Notes under the pieces: generated by a model | Seen by the model: the letters and a program-made list of their open reading frames with translations, nothing else | Databases searched by the model: none | What the model was told of the DNA's origin: nothing | Program-made: the position numbers and the translations under genes | Part shown: piece by piece, positions 1-10,113 of the stretch | How the letters are laid out: the number at the start of each line of letters is the position of its first letter | Numbering within the stretch: the first letter of the stretch is position 1 | NCBI GenBank assembly: GCA_005656395.1 | Contig: SRSI01000051.1 | Span: 1 to 64,000, forward strand | Length of the DNA stretch: 64,000 bases | Direction: 5' to 3' | Source of the DNA: Strongyloides papillosus | Taxonomy: Eukaryota > Nematoda > Chromadorea > Rhabditida > Strongyloididae

Positions 1-26
1 TTTTAATATAAAATTATACATAACCA

Positions 27-182
27 ATGCAAAATACATACTTTTTTGTGAATTGGTATGCATTTTTCATGAAAATGTATATGAAATTTTTTAAAAATAC
101 TAGTGATGAAGAAAATTCTGATGAAAATTTAATAGTTATTTCAGAAAGATTCATAGACGGAGCAAACAAATTACTTCTATAA
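27..182 (+). CDS. Small ORF or 3' exon with acidic tail (P1 left copy)
   Basis: A 51-codon frame from ATG 27 to TAA 180-182. The first half is aromatic and hydrophobic; the second half has an acidic, serine-rich stretch (TSDEENSDENL). An in-frame stop lies just before the ATG. It is conserved in the other P1 arm at 21373-21528, with at least one amino-acid change (T to A at residue 4). It could be a stand-alone small ORF or the last exon of a gene whose start lies outside the window. I do not recognise it. Confidence 0.3.
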   Translation: MQNTYFFVNWYAFFMKMYMKFFKNTSDEENSDENLIVISERFIDGANKLLL

Positions 183-712
183 AATATATTGTATTTTATT
201 TTTTTAATTTGATATAACATGCAATAAAAATGTATTTAATTGTAATCCAAACTAGTAACTTTAAAAAAGATCACATCGTTTAGAATTGTTATTTATTTTA
301 TAATAATTAGGATAAAATTCTAATATTGTTAAAAAAAGGTATTACGTCATTTAAAGTACCGTTTAATATAGTTTATTAACGATATAATTTAGTTTCAATA
401 TTTCTTGTAATTCATTACAATAATATGTTAATTTCTATATTATGAAATTTAGTACATAAATAAAATTGTTAAAACATTTTTATAAGTATTATGCCAAAAC
501 AAATAAAAAACACCATTTTATTTAAATCTTATTTATTAAGGAAAAATGAATAATTATAAATAAATAACAACCCTATTTATACTATCTTTAAAACTAAATT
601 TATACCATTGCTATTAAAAATTTGTATCACTTTTATAGAGATTTCTTCAAGTTATACTGATGTAAAATAATAAAGTTATTCAGAATTATTCTTCCGATAT
701 GATAAAACTTAA

Positions 713-1877
713 TTATTTAATTCCCTCTTCCATAGAAGCTTCGAGTTGTTCATCTTCATCACATTCTGTTACAGGTAGATCATATATCCAATTGTTATTT
801 TCCACCATTGATTCGTTGTGAACTTTTCTATGTCTATTAATAAAATTATTCCAAGTTATTTTTTTAACTATCGTTAAGCATGGATTGATTCGGCTATTAG
901 TTCGTGATAAAATATTTTTAAGACGAATGTTAGCAGCTATAATATAAAGTTATTATAATAAATACTTGTATAATTATTAAATTTTTAAAATTTTTTTATA
1001 ATCTTACTTTTATAAATTTAAATAAAAAAGTATGCAGGTGTAAAAAATGTTGTTAGTGAAATTTTACATACAAAAATATATGCTTTTTAACAAAAATTAG
1101 TTTTTAAATATTTAAAATATTTTAATAATGTTATTTTTATATAAATTTTTAATGATTAAAAGCAAATATAAAAAGACAACATTATAAAATTGTAATATTG
1201 ACTTAACTTCGAATCTAATATAAGAAAAATTAACTCGAAAAAGTTTATGTCGTAGTATGTTCCAAGGATAATGTGTTAAATTATGCATTTTTAATGTAAG
1301 CTTTAGATCAGAAGAAAATACTTTATACAGATACTCAAAAATTTTGTCAACATTATATTCGCACAGTCTCGAACATTCATTAATGTCCATATCAAACTCC
1401 ATGCATAAATATGTAACATTTAGAAGCACTTTTAAAAGATTGATCATTTGTTTGAATTTTAATTTTACACCATTTTCATAATTATTAATATTTATTTTGA
1501 TTAAATATTCATAGAATGCTCTTGTCACAGTCAATGTTTGACTACCATTAAGAAGGTAACGTCCTTTTTTACTCAAAGTATCTTGTGTTCTTTGAAGTGC
1601 AAAAAAGTTTTCATTAATAACTCTATTTATACAACCATGTTTTTTCATCAGAGTACATTCATTAATAATACCTTCATAAATTTGCAATGGAGTTAGATCT
1701 GTAATGATTTGAACTATTTGTGTTGTACCAAAAAGAACGTTACTTAGAACACCAAGGTTAAGATCATGGAAAGGGTCTGATAAAAGATTATTATCAATAG
1801 GTATTCCAGAAATAGCATGGTCATTTTATGTTGTTCCTTTATTAAGCTGCATTTCATAAATTTATGCCAATCACGAC
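713..1877 (-). pseudogene. Transposase-like gene, broken left copy
   Basis: Reverse-complement copy of the gene at 19677-20842. Exon A spans 1877-1207 and exon B spans 936-713, with TAA at 715-713. Two lesions distinguish it from the right copy. One base is missing near 1820, which shifts the frame of exon A, so only the part from about 1687 downstream reads openly. The donor GT at the end of exon A is TT at 1206-1205. The acceptor before exon A (TTTTTTAG) is intact. The encoded family is described under the right copy. It is probably inactive. Confidence 0.75.
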
Positions 1878-2916
1878 CTAAAAAAACATATTATAATAAA
1901 CAATTTCTTAATATATTTTTATGTATTTACTTTTAAAATTTAATTTTTTATAAAAAAAATATATACTTATATCTACAGAAATTTTATTGCTTTAACTAAT
2001 CATAAAAATATGTTTTAGCATGATTTTTGAACTTTTTCTTAAAAACAATAAGAATTTATATAATTCCATACTCATGTACTTTTTTTTATTTAACCAATTT
2101 ATAATTTTTAGAAGAACATTAAAAAGAATTTAATATTATATGATTACACACAAAAAAAAAATGGGACACACATTTGCGTAAAATGTAATAAATTTGTCCC
2201 ACCTAATAAAATTTGAATTTTCCTGATTTGCGATAATTTTAACGCAATTATTTTGTACAAAAAATTAAAACAATAAATAGAATTAGTTTTTATTTTATAT
2301 TTTATTGTTTTTATTTTAAAACTTAAGTTATTTTTTACAATACATTTTAAAATACAATATTAGATTTTAGCTTATTATAAGATTAAAAAATGCTTTTATA
2401 AAGAGTATTTATCGATATATGATAGTATTTTTTAGATATTCTTCAATTGTTTGAATAACTATAAAGAAGATTTTTATAAAAAGTTATATTCATCTGATGA
2501 CTCAACTTTTTTATACTGTTTTTCAAGATCATCTTTAAAAGTCAAACCGATTAAAAGTTTTTAAAACATTATACGTTTTGTTCATAGTAAAAAAATTTCT
2601 TAAATATTTTAATTTAAATAAGAAAAATAGCAAGTACTAAGATAATATTTTCAATAAACATTACTTTGTATGGTTAGATAATTATCACTCTTTCTTATTG
2701 TTGTTGTTAAATTTCTGAATTTTTCAATTTACTGGTGTTAACGGGTTGTTATAAAGAATGATTTTTGTTGATACGTTAACAACTTTACATGAAATTGACT
2801 TCTGATAACTCACTTCATAATATATTATAAAAACGAATTAGATTCTAAAATAGGTGTAATATTTTTAAAATTTCTAATATTAAATAAATGTTTCATTACT
2901 TCAAAATATTAAAAGT

Positions 2917-3049
2917 TGTTATGGAAAAATCAACACGTGTAAATCAAGTCATTTATTTTAAGAAAACCAAATAATAAATATAATAAATTACATAAATAAT
3001 TTGCATAAAATAATATTAATATTAAAATATGTTAAATTTCAATATAACA
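2917..3049 (-). repeat. 3' LTR of Gypsy 1
   Basis: 133-bp LTR, identical by eye to 7290-7422. It is preceded on the minus strand by the polypurine tract at about 3050-3062 and followed by the AAAGT duplication. Confidence 0.95.
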
Positions 3050-3225
3050 TTTCCCCTCTACTTTTAAACTAAACTTAAAATTTACTTTTCTTCATAAAAT
3101 ATTAGTCCAGAGTTTTGTTTTGAAAAGATATATTGTTTAAATTGAATGCGATTTATTTTAACCATATTTTTACACATTATTTCGTAATCTTTTTTGCACA
3201 TTTTATTTTACTTAGACGGAGATTC

Positions 3226-6200
3226 TTATTCAGAAACTTCTTCACTTGGAGAATAAGTGTAGTCACTGTTTTCTTTACTATCATCTATGTCAGAAAGTGA
3301 TGGAAGAGATATTTCAGATTCCAATCCAATCCGTAAGTTTTCCTCTTCAATTTTATCATCTTCTACTTTAGTTATTACATCAAATGCTTTTTCTTCACTC
3401 GAACTTTCTACTTGAATACATTTTTCTTCAAACAAAGAAGATGTTTCTACTTTTTGTGGCTCATCTTCTTCATCTTCTGCATTTGAAGATGGGAAACAAT
3501 TTTCAACATTAATAAATCTCTGTCGCAGGTGAGTTACATGAACATCTTTGGATTTAGTGCCATTTTCTACTACCACCCTTGCCCCTCTCGAACCAATTAA
3601 CTTCTCTATGGTTCCAGGTATCCAAGTTTTTGTAATCACATCATAATACCAAATATTCACAACATTGCAAAATGGATTGTCTTTCGTATGATCAGGATGT
3701 TCATACACAGTTTCATTAGTTCTTAAATCTCTATTCAACATATCTTGTGCTGGAGTTCGACCATTATCTTTTGACAGTTCATGATATTCTATTAAACAAT
3801 TATTCAGGTAACTTTCAAGATTTTCAACATTATCTATTTTTCCTTTCTTTAGTATATTCTTAACATGTTGAACTGCTCTCTCAGCCGTTCCATTAGAAGC
3901 AGCATGATAAGCATGTGAAGTCATCTTAACTATTCCAACATCTCTACAGTATTGTTCTATCTCGCATGAATTGAATACTGGGGCTTGATCTGTAACTAAA
4001 CATTGTGGAAAGCCTAATCTTCTGAATATCAAATTAAACCATTGAATAGTTACATTGGTATGTAAAGACTTTACGGATGTTACTTCAATCCAACCAGAGT
4101 ATACATCTTTCAACAATAAGTATGGTTTACCTTCGAAATAGAAATGGTCTACATGGATCCTTTGCATCGGTCGTTGTGTCTTCGGCCAATCTTCATCAGG
4201 TACTGAATGACAGTTAGATATATTTTGACAAGCTATACATAACCTTACAAAATTTTTCACATCAGTATCTAAACCATGCCAAATGTACTTGATTCTCAAT
4301 TTCCGAGACATGTTAGTAATTCCCAAATGTCCTTCATGAGCTTCTTGGAGAGCCTTAGACCGTAAATTGTTAGGCAATAAGATTCTACCATTAATATATA
4401 AAACTCCATCTACTTCTTCAATCATTGTCCGGTATTTCTTATAAAATCTAATTAATGAATTTGTTCTTTTTGGCCAACTTCCTGCGTCCATGCAAACCTT
4501 TATTTCTTTTATTAATTCGTCATTGCTACTTTCATTTCTTATACTTAATAAATTTAATTGTAACTCAACTTGTTTATTATTGTTAATTCTAGCTACCATT
4601 ATTTCATCGTCATTTAAATTTTCTTTCTCAGCCATAATAAGTCTAGAAAGACTATCAGCAGGTCCCATTGAAGCAGATTTCGTCAACTGTACATCAAAAT
4701 CATACTCTAGCAACTGTAATCTCCAACGTGCAATTCTTTTGGCCTGTACTTTGGACATTCCTTTGCTGGTTTTGAAGATACATTCAAGACCTCTATTATC
4801 AGTCATCAAAGTGAACTTCCTTCCAGATAAGTATTGATGAAATCTTTCTATGCTCAAAACTACAGCAAGACTCTCTTTTTCACATATTTGATAGTTAACC
4901 TCTGTATCTGTCAGCGTTTTGGCATAAAAAGCAATTGGCTTCAAATCTCCATTAGACATCCTGTGATTTAAAGAAGATCCAATACCATATTCACTACTAT
5001 CTGTCATTAACACTAACGGCAGTTCAAAAGAATAATGTTCCAACGCTTCAATAACCAAAGAATCTTTAATTGCCTTGAAAGCTGTTTCTTCTTTTACACC
5101 CCATTTAAATGGACATCCTTTTTTTAATAAGCAAGACAAAACCGGTTTATGTAAATGAAGATTTGGGATATAATTGCCATAATAAGCTAACATACCAATG
5201 AATGAATGTAATTGTGTTTGATTTACCGGTGATTTCATGTTCAATAAATCTTTATATCTATTTGGGTCCAATCTTTTTCCTTTGTTACTTAATATATATC
5301 CAAGATAAGGGACTTCATTTTTATTAAATGCACATTTGGTTAATTTTAATTTTAAACCTACATTTTCCATTAATGTCAATACTGCATCAACATCTCTCAA
5401 ATGATCTTCATAATTATCATTTACTATTAGTATGTCATCTTGCCAAGCACTAGCAGTCTTAACTGGAGAAAGGAGATCATTCATAAATTTCTGAAATACA
5501 ATCGGTGCTACCTTTAAACCAAATGCCATTCTAGTATATTGATAGTGGCCAAATGGAGTAGAGATGGATACGTATTTTCGGCTATCAGGTGCTATTTCAA
5601 AAGAGTGAAAAGCATCTCGTACGTCGACTACCGTCCAATGTTTACCTTTTGGACACAAAGCTAGAAGTTCTTCCATAGTGCGAGTTGTTATTCTTTCTTC
5701 TTCTAAAACTTCATTCAAACCAGTGGAGAAATCAGGACATATTCTAATAGCATTCAATTTTTCCTCCGTACTAGCATCTTCACCTACTCTTTTTGAAACT
5801 ACAACAATTGGAGCAGACCATTCTGGATTATCAACAGGTATCAAAACTCCTTTTTGTACCATTTGCTCTAAACATTTTTTTACAGGTTCCATTCTTGAAA
5901 ATGGTACTCTTCTAGCTTCACAATATATGGGTTTCACATTCTCTTTAACTTTGAGATGTATTTGTTGACCTTTTATAGTGCCTAATTCATCTTTAAATAG
6001 TTCAACATGTTTAGAAGCCATAATTTCAGACATGGGTTTTTCTTTAGCAAGTTGGTTTACGTACTTGAATTGATAAGAATTCTTTTTCATCCATTCTTTA
6101 CCAAGAAGATTATCAAAACCATTCCGTACTACCAAAAATTCACCATGGTACGTTTTCCATTTGCCCAAAATATCAATTACCTCATTTGCATATGACAACA

Positions 6201-7290
6201 CCTTGTAAGAACAACTCGATAACGAACTATATGTAGCAATCTTTAAAAAATCACTCACTCGTATAAAATTTGCATCTGCACCACTATCTACAAGAAATTT
6301 GATTTTTACCTTATTGAACGAGAGATATTCATAGAAATTCTCGTTACAAGTTGAAGAAAGAAATAACACCTTATATTGTAAGTTTTTATTGTTATGATGA
6401 ACCTTTTTACAAACAATAGCCAAATGACCAAATAACTGACAGTTATCACATCTCTTAGTATAGACTTCACTCAACGATGGACATTGTGGCTTAATATGAT
6501 CACAAGCTCCACATACATAACACTTTCTTTCCTTTTTCTTTTCAAACACCTTCTTATTGATAATTTGACTTTTAACCTCTACCTTGTTAATTTTTACCAT
6601 TTCTTCATCTTCATGCTTTTTCAGATACTCAAGAATCTCTTTAAAAGATGATATTTTGCCTCTAGCAATCTTCTTTTCAATCTCTTGTTTTTGGACAGAA
6701 TCTGGAAGACCATGTAATACTACAACAGTTTTTAAACCATCTAATTTGGTTACATCTTTGCCTAACTGTTCCAATACCCTGGAGGTGTATCTTGCATAGC
6801 CTGTATGTTTGCCAGAAGAATCCTGTTTTTCCCAATCCTTGTAACCTGTGTTTATCAGTTTGTAGAATTCTATTAAAGGATTAGTTGGTGTGGAGAAGTG
6901 AAGTTCTAATAACGATTTTAACGTAACTTGCTTCTTACTAGAAGAAATCCATTCCAAATCTTTCAACTCCTTACCACCTTCTAAAGCATTCTCCAACTGG
7001 GTTCTTACATTCTCTCCTAGCTTGCTTACCATCAAACGTCTCTGTAGCTTACTGGTTAGTTCTTCAACCTCTTCCAATTCTGGTCCATATTTCTGTACAT
7101 ATTTCGAAAAGCATATCTCTCCATTATACTCTTTCAACCTTGTTTGTAACATAGTGAAGTGAGACATCATCTTTATGTCCTCATCTCCAACCATAGTGAA
7201 ACTTGATGAACTCTTACATAGTTCTTTTGTTACTGATTCTGTTACCATAGCTATAATCTTAGCTAATGATTCCTGGTCCGGGATCGCCAT
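3226..7290 (-). CDS. Gag-Pol polyprotein of Gypsy 1
   Basis: A single 1354-residue frame. Two CCHC-type knuckles (about 257-270 and 281-294) end Gag. An aspartic protease follows (DSGAD about 335), then reverse transcriptase with WQDD about 616-619 in place of the usual YxDD, RNase H (TDSSEYGIG about 763), and an integrase with an H2C2 zinc finger (HEGHLG) and a core. This domain order is Ty3/Gypsy. The tail is acidic and I see no chromodomain. The ATG shares its A with the last LTR base, and its TG is the start of the primer-binding site, so there is almost no untranslated leader after the LTR. No stop or frameshift was seen. Confidence 0.93.
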   Translation of the reverse strand: MAIPDQESLAKIIAMVTESVTKELCKSSSSFTMVGDEDIKMMSHFTMLQTRLKEYNGEICFSKYVQKYGPELEEVEELTSKLQRRLMVSKLGENVRTQLENALEGGKELKDLEWISSSKKQVTLKSLLELHFSTPTNPLIEFYKLINTGYKDWEKQDSSGKHTGYARYTSRVLEQLGKDVTKLDGLKTVVVLHGLPDSVQKQEIEKKIARGKISSFKEILEYLKKHEDEEMVKINKVEVKSQIINKKVFEKKKERKCYVCGACDHIKPQCPSLSEVYTKRCDNCQLFGHLAIVCKKVHHNNKNLQYKVLFLSSTCNENFYEYLSFNKVKIKFLVDSGADANFIRVSDFLKIATYSSLSSCSYKVLSYANEVIDILGKWKTYHGEFLVVRNGFDNLLGKEWMKKNSYQFKYVNQLAKEKPMSEIMASKHVELFKDELGTIKGQQIHLKVKENVKPIYCEARRVPFSRMEPVKKCLEQMVQKGVLIPVDNPEWSAPIVVVSKRVGEDASTEEKLNAIRICPDFSTGLNEVLEEERITTRTMEELLALCPKGKHWTVVDVRDAFHSFEIAPDSRKYVSISTPFGHYQYTRMAFGLKVAPIVFQKFMNDLLSPVKTASAWQDDILIVNDNYEDHLRDVDAVLTLMENVGLKLKLTKCAFNKNEVPYLGYILSNKGKRLDPNRYKDLLNMKSPVNQTQLHSFIGMLAYYGNYIPNLHLHKPVLSCLLKKGCPFKWGVKEETAFKAIKDSLVIEALEHYSFELPLVLMTDSSEYGIGSSLNHRMSNGDLKPIAFYAKTLTDTEVNYQICEKESLAVVLSIERFHQYLSGRKFTLMTDNRGLECIFKTSKGMSKVQAKRIARWRLQLLEYDFDVQLTKSASMGPADSLSRLIMAEKENLNDDEIMVARINNNKQVELQLNLLSIRNESSNDELIKEIKVCMDAGSWPKRTNSLIRFYKKYRTMIEEVDGVLYINGRILLPNNLRSKALQEAHEGHLGITNMSRKLRIKYIWHGLDTDVKNFVRLCIACQNISNCHSVPDEDWPKTQRPMQRIHVDHFYFEGKPYLLLKDVYSGWIEVTSVKSLHTNVTIQWFNLIFRRLGFPQCLVTDQAPVFNSCEIEQYCRDVGIVKMTSHAYHAASNGTAERAVQHVKNILKKGKIDNVENLESYLNNCLIEYHELSKDNGRTPAQDMLNRDLRTNETVYEHPDHTKDNPFCNVVNIWYYDVITKTWIPGTIEKLIGSRGARVVVENGTKSKDVHVTHLRQRFINVENCFPSSNAEDEEDEPQKVETSSLFEEKCIQVESSSEEKAFDVITKVEDDKIEEENLRIGLESEISLPSLSDIDDSKENSDYTYSPSEEVSE

Positions 7291-7422
7291 GTTATGGAAA
7301 AATCAACACGTGTAAATCAAGTCATTTATTTTAAGAAAACCAAATAATAAATATAATAAATTACATAAATAATTTGCATAAAATAATATTAATATTAAAA
7401 TATGTTAAATTTCAATATAACA
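7290..7422 (-). repeat. 5' LTR of Gypsy 1
   Basis: 133-bp LTR. Its last base on the minus strand is also the first base of the gag-pol ATG. Confidence 0.95.
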
Positions 7423-7750
7423 AAAGTATATATTTTTGTAAAAAAACGACCAAACTTATGCGAAAATCTAACATTTTGCCTCATTTAAAACATTTTTGTT
7501 GTCGCCTGATATTTTTAAAATTTGAATAAATTTTGACATTTCAAAGTGGTGGGACATTTTTTTGCATTTTATGTAATAATGCCAAAATTTGTCCCATTTT
7601 TTTTTTGTGTGTACTTACCTTAATGTGTGAGAACAAAAAATTTATTGTTGTTATATTTCAGCAAATTATCGTGTTTTCATGATTTTTTATTAATCACTTT
7701 TATCAAAAATATGATAAGTTAAATAACGAAACAATGATTTATTTTAACCT

Positions 7751-8120
7751 ATTAATTTAGACTTGTACTATAGATAATCTTTAAATAAAAATAATTTATC
7801 GTTGTAGTTATTATCTATTTATAAGTATCTTTCAATTTTCATGCACGGCAAAAAGTAACCAAATAAAATGTTGATTTAGAGTAATAATTGTTTTAAACAG
7901 TGTTGTAAATGTGATTGATTTATATCAATCTTATTACAATATAAAAGCGCATAGAAAACCATTACTTACCATAAAGGCTTGTATCCGGATCAGAGTAAGT
8001 AATGGTTTTCTTGTAATCAAATATATTGTCTTTGTTTTAGCTCTTTTTTCTATCAATAAATATATATAGTAAAGTAGACTATGTATTACAAACAGTTAAT
8101 TTCAAAATTATTATTAAAAA
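7751..8120. other. Spacer between P1 left arm and the gag-only LTR element
   Basis: No gene recognised. The only structure is the strong hairpin at 7953-8011, listed separately. Confidence 0.5.
7953..8011. repeat. Perfect hairpin, 17-bp stem
   Basis: The arm AGAAAACCATTACTTAC is followed by a 25-nt loop and the exact reverse complement. It is less AT-rich than its surroundings. It could be a miRNA-like precursor, a residual MITE or a chance palindrome. No gene context is visible. Confidence 0.6.
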
Positions 8121-8706
8121 AGTAATGATATATTGGTTATAATTGTGGTGTTTGATCTTTTTACTAATCTCTCAAAAAGATTTTTATGGCGGGGTACTAA
8201 ATCCCAAAAGATTTTACTATATAAACAGTTTGTAATCCAGATGGATCCTGGGGAACCCCTAAAGGGGTTCCAAATATAATAAATTACACTTGAGGTTTTA
8301 TTCAAACTTTTATTTAAGATAATTGTATAATATAAAATAATATGTGTTGTCTGTTACAACATACACAAAAAGTAAAGATAATGATATAGTTAAAAATTAT
8401 GTTCTTTATATATTGTGCCTCCTAGTTATGTCCTCCTCTTTCTCTGGTATTCCTTTGACTCATACTTCTCTGGGGTTTACAAGTTGTCAACCTGAGTAAA
8501 ATTCATTTTACTATTTCGTAATTATTTAATGTTTTATACTTTATCTTAATTGTAATATTTTTTAGAGGTTGTAATTAGCTTGTTTGTATAAGCTATAAGG
8601 GTGTTTTAAAATAAGTTATTTATACTGATAAGGTAATTTTAAAAAAATTATTATTGTAATTGTAATCTTTAATATACAGGCATATCACCAATAAAAATAT
8701 TTTACT
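8121..8706 (+). repeat. 5' LTR of gag-only element, carrying a solo LTR
   Basis: About 331 bp without the 251-bp solo LTR and its duplicated AGTT. It differs from the 3' LTR at scattered sites, so the element is older than the three Gypsy elements. It is bounded by AGTAA...TTACT rather than TG...CA. Confidence 0.85.
8231..8481. mobile_element. Solo LTR 1 (4-bp duplication)
   Basis: A 251-bp insert runs from TGTAATCC to GGGTTTACA and is flanked by AGTT on both sides (8227-8230 and 8482-8485). The homologous 3' LTR near 14505 has one AGTT and no insert, giving the empty site. TG...CA ends, a 4-bp duplication and no coding sequence fit a solo LTR left by LTR-LTR recombination. The parent element is not in the window. 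Confidence 0.75.
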
Positions 8707-10113
8707 TATTGGTGGCGGGAAAGTTATTGCATAGGTATTGCAAGGTTTTATTATACTAGAAAGTGTACCAAATATTTTACTGGTTCTGGGTACACCAATT
8801 CTAGGGGTCGTTTGTTATTTTAAATGGTTGAGACTTCTGATAAAAAGGAGAGGTTATTGGATTGTATAGGTTCGTTGACGGTGTTTGATCAACAAGATAT
8901 CCAAAAAGTTTTGGTGGATACTAAGTATATTGACTCTATAGTACAATTTGTGGATATACAGTCGGATTTGAAAAGGACTCAGACGTTGGAAAACGCAGTT
9001 TTACATTATTTTAAAGACGTGATTTTAGACAAAGACGAGGAGTTTTTGGTACGCATACAAGGATACGAAGACGTTATAGTGAAGAGCAGGACCAATAAAA
9101 CGCCTAAGAAAGGTAGTGAAAATAAAGAAGGTGATATTGTTGATAAAGTTGATAAATCAAGAGTACGTAAGATGCCGAATTATTTAAAAAGGATTGAAGT
9201 TTATACTAATAAAAGAGAGAATATTTCTCTTTGGTTGGAGAAATTTAAAATTGCATTGAAGTTGCAACAGGTACCGGAAGATGAGAAATTGGACCATTTA
9301 ATTATTACTATCGGTATGGAATTAGGCGGAGTAATTTTGAAATGGGAAAGTAAAAATGAGGATATCACATTTGAAGAAGTATGTTCTAAGCTTGAGAAGA
9401 ACTACAGGCCTGAGATGGAGAAAGTTACATTGCGCCGTAAAATTGTTTCGTTTAATTTGGACCCTTATGACGAGAATTTCGCTACTAAGATTTATGAGTT
9501 TATTGACTTGGTTAAGAAAGCAGAAGAGGATGTTGATGAGGACAAGTTGTACTGGGAAGTTCGTGTAAAACTCTCAGAGATGTTAACTAAATATGATGGA
9601 CTTTATGATTTGATAATGGAAGGTAATCATACCGGAATAGTCGATATGGTGGAAAAAGTAATTCTTAAGGCTGCTCGTATTGCTGATAAAGGTAAACATA
9701 AGTCGAAAGGAGGAAATAATGACAGTGATCGTAATTATGATAAAAAGGAAGTTGAATGCTACAAGTGTGGGAGGACAGGACACTACAAGAGAGATTGCCG
9801 CATGGAAATTAACAAACAGTCAAATAAGGATACAGACAGTTCAAAATCTGGTGGTAATTATACAGAAAGGAAGTTAGATGCCCGTACAGTTAGAGAGAGA
9901 AAACCAAAAGAAGAAGATTATGATACTTGGAGTCCTATGGATATGTCTCAAGGGTTAATTATGAGGTCAGCTATTAGCAGAGGAGAAGATGGACATAAAA
10001 TGATTAATTCAAAAAATATGATGAGAAAGGTTGTAGCAGAAAAAGTTAATATAGAAAACAAGGATATTAAAGAGAGATTGACTAAAGAAGTTCCTAAAGT
10101 TTATGCTAGTTAT

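Larger units (their letters stand above)
2917..7422 (-). mobile_element. Gypsy (Ty3-type) retrotransposon 1, full length
   Basis: The LTRs at 2917-3049 and 7290-7422 are 133 bp, TG...CA bounded, and identical by eye. The five-base duplication AAAGT flanks the element (2912-2916 and 7423-7427). On the minus strand a primer-binding site, TGGCGATCCCGGACC, follows the 5' LTR directly. A polypurine tract (AGTAGAGGGGAAA) precedes the 3' LTR. Identical LTRs and an open gag-pol frame mean a recent insertion, possibly still active. The LTRs are unusually short for this class. Confidence 0.95.
2147..7611. mobile_element. TA-flanked MITE (copy 1), split by a Gypsy element
   Basis: The terminal inverted repeats begin CACACAAAAAAAAAATGGGAC and are flanked by TA at 2145-2146 and 7612-7613. 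The uninterrupted P1 right arm near 19404 has a single TA at the same place, so it is the empty site. Without the Gypsy insertion the element is about 950 bp, matching the copy at 48285-49227. No transposase is visible. The TA duplication suggests mobilisation by a Tc1/mariner-type transposase. Bases 2147-2911 and 7428-7611 hold only this element. Confidence 0.85.
1..7750. repeat. Inverted repeat P1, left arm
   Basis: Bases 1-2146 and 7614-7750 together are the reverse complement of the stretch from about 19277 to 21554. In the outer part, position p pairs with 21555-p. The arm is interrupted by a MITE (2147-7611). The repeat is still matching at base 1, so the arm probably extends left of the window. 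It contains the left copies of a two-exon transposase-like gene and a small acidic ORF. I see nothing else in 183-712 or 1878-2146. Confidence 0.93.

Noticed and set aside
1112..1206. C-terminal end of the left transposase-like frame beyond 1207
   Set aside because: These codons read into the intron; the right copy shows the exon should end at the donor site.
4490..4837. Plus-strand frames inside Gypsy 1 (also 5678-5968, 6584-6799) and similar frames in the other elements
   Set aside because: They are shadows of the gag-pol frames on the opposite strand.
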